Shown here piece after piece: positions 63,215-64,000 of a DNA stretch of 64,000 bases (position 1 is the first letter of the stretch; the number at the start of each line of letters is the position of its first letter). Origin of the DNA: Luteibacter aegosomaticola (GTDB lineage Bacteria > Pseudomonadota > Gammaproteobacteria > Xanthomonadales > Rhodanobacteraceae); contig NZ_CP095741.1 in the NCBI RefSeq assembly GCF_023078475.1, positions 2,604,001 to 2,668,000 on the forward strand, given 5' to 3'. The notes beneath the pieces are model-generated. The model was not told the origin of the DNA. It searched no databases and was given only the letters and a program-made list of their open reading frames with translations. Position numbers and translations under genes: made by a program.

Positions 63215-63867
63215 ACGTACCTATCACCCTTGCGGGCATCACGGCACCCGATTCCGCCCACACGCGCAAGGCGGCCGATCTTGTCGCGCGCGTCCACAAC
63301 CGCGAGATGCTCAACCACGTGCATCGCTCCTGGTGGTTTGCTGAATTCCTGGGGCGAAAGCGTGGCCTGAAATACGATCGGGAGGTGGTGTATCTCGCGG
63401 CGATCATGCACGACCTCGGCCTTACCGAAGCGTATGCCGCGGACAAGCGTTTCGAGGTGGACGGCGCGGACGCCGCGCGCGGGATCCTCCTGGCGGATGG
63501 CTACGCCGAAACGCGCGCCCAGACCGTGTGGGATGCTATCGCGCTCCACTCGAGCATCGGCATCGCCGGATACAAAGAGCCCGAGATTGCCCTGGTCCAC
63601 ATGGGTTCGCACCTGGATGTGCTGGGCTTCCATTACGACGAACTTACGCCCCAGGTGATCGACGATACCTTGCAGCTGTACCCGCGCGTGGGCTTCCCCG
63701 CCGCGTTCCAGGCGGCACTGGCCGAGGTGGTCCGCAAGAAGCCCATGCTGGCCGCCGGTACGGGACTGGTTGATATCGGCCACCGGCATGTACCTGGCTT
63801 CACACTACCCAATGGCTGTGACCTTCTGGAGAACACTGTGTTCGAAACGAGGCACGTCCACGCTTAG
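63211..63867 (+). CDS. HD-domain protein, cyanamide hydratase-like
   Basis: This 218-residue HD-superfamily protein has His36/His38 in NHVHRSWWF and the metal-binding HD pair in IMHDLGL (His67-Asp68), then HSSIGIAGYKEPEIALVHMGSHLD. The order resembles the cyanamide hydratase / Ddi2-3 group, which hydrate cyanamide to urea, but other HD hydrolases are possible. I use ATG 63211, four bases into the stop of the hydrolase remnant, indicating translational coupling. Confidence 0.8.
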   Translation: MNVPITLAGITAPDSAHTRKAADLVARVHNREMLNHVHRSWWFAEFLGRKRGLKYDREVVYLAAIMHDLGLTEAYAADKRFEVDGADAARGILLADGYAETRAQTVWDAIALHSSIGIAGYKEPEIALVHMGSHLDVLGFHYDELTPQVIDDTLQLYPRVGFPAAFQAALAEVVRKKPMLAAGTGLVDIGHRHVPGFTLPNGCDLLENTVFETRHVHA

Positions 63868-63922
63868 CCGGGCACCCGCAACGCGGCGTTATCATGGCCT
63901 CTGTTGAGCAGAGGCCTGCCCC

Positions 63923-64000
63923 ATGAAACGCATTGGTTTCCTTTCCTTCGGCCATTGGACCGACTCGCCGCATTCCGCCACGCGCACTGCCACGGATGTC
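63923..64000 (+). CDS. LLM-type flavin-dependent oxidoreductase, N-terminus only (gene runs off the window)
   Basis: The first 26 residues (MKRIGFLSFGHWTDSPHSAT and on) match the start of bacterial luciferase-like monooxygenases. The gene continues past base 64000. It starts 55 bp after the HD protein and may be in the same operon. Confidence rests on the short conserved N-terminal pattern only. Confidence 0.6.
   Translation, partial: MKRIGFLSFGHWTDSPHSATRTATDV

Overview
The window is high-GC, gene-dense bacterial chromosome. It is most likely from a gammaproteobacterium of the Xanthomonadales/Rhodanobacteraceae type (Luteibacter- or Dyella-like). That placement is inferred from two large TonB-dependent receptors (one Oar-like), many efflux systems with TetR or LysR regulators, and a dispersed family of TGTAGGAGCGCGCTTGCGCG palindromes between genes. 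No rRNA, phage, transposase or CRISPR array was seen. The only tRNA found is the selenocysteine tRNA.

Layout. 1-1430: a partial membrane protein diverges from a class A beta-lactamase. 1438-9738 (minus): a glycan-utilisation operon, in transcription order TonB-dependent receptor, GH35 beta-galactosidase, APC permease, PfkB sugar kinase, NAD-dependent GH4 glycosidase. A good sigma70 promoter with a LacI-like palindrome lies about 0.47 kb upstream. 9949-15822: small or hypothetical proteins, a TDT/TehA-type carrier, exonuclease III and a PAS-GGDEF diguanylate cyclase. 15827-20443 (minus): an EmrAB-OMF efflux operon ending in its TetR gene. 20886-27433: an SDR, an isolated Oar-type N-terminal domain, an Mrr-like nuclease-fold membrane protein, and two Old Yellow Enzymes plus LysR facing a quinone oxidoreductase.

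27587-39625 is a compact selenium island. It holds a membrane formate dehydrogenase whose alpha subunit has an in-frame TGA (Sec198) followed by a SECIS hairpin, its FeS and cytochrome b subunits, FdhE, SelA, SelB, tRNA-Sec and a convergent SelD. Divergent from selD is a CTCC-containing permease that may be connected with selenium. Together these genes cover Sec synthesis, Sec insertion and the enzyme that uses it.

39765-51301: a DksA/TraR-like protein without the zinc cysteines, an Oar-like receptor, an acetamidase-like enzyme behind two BlaI/MecI-like operators, and an MFS pump / TetR / RND efflux locus with two matching 28-bp operators. 51377-57492 (minus): a DyP peroxidase with an encapsulin-targeting tail and its encapsulin shell, a YkgJ-like Cys-cluster protein, and a large hybrid histidine kinase.

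57582-59984 (minus) is the most striking element: a cholesterol-dependent cytolysin homologue followed by an SGNH/GDSL esterase, neither with a recognisable signal peptide. The window ends with a TetR / Tet(X)-like monooxygenase pair around twin operators, a LysR, a probable alpha/beta-hydrolase remnant, a cyanamide-hydratase-like HD protein and the start of a flavin-dependent oxidoreductase.
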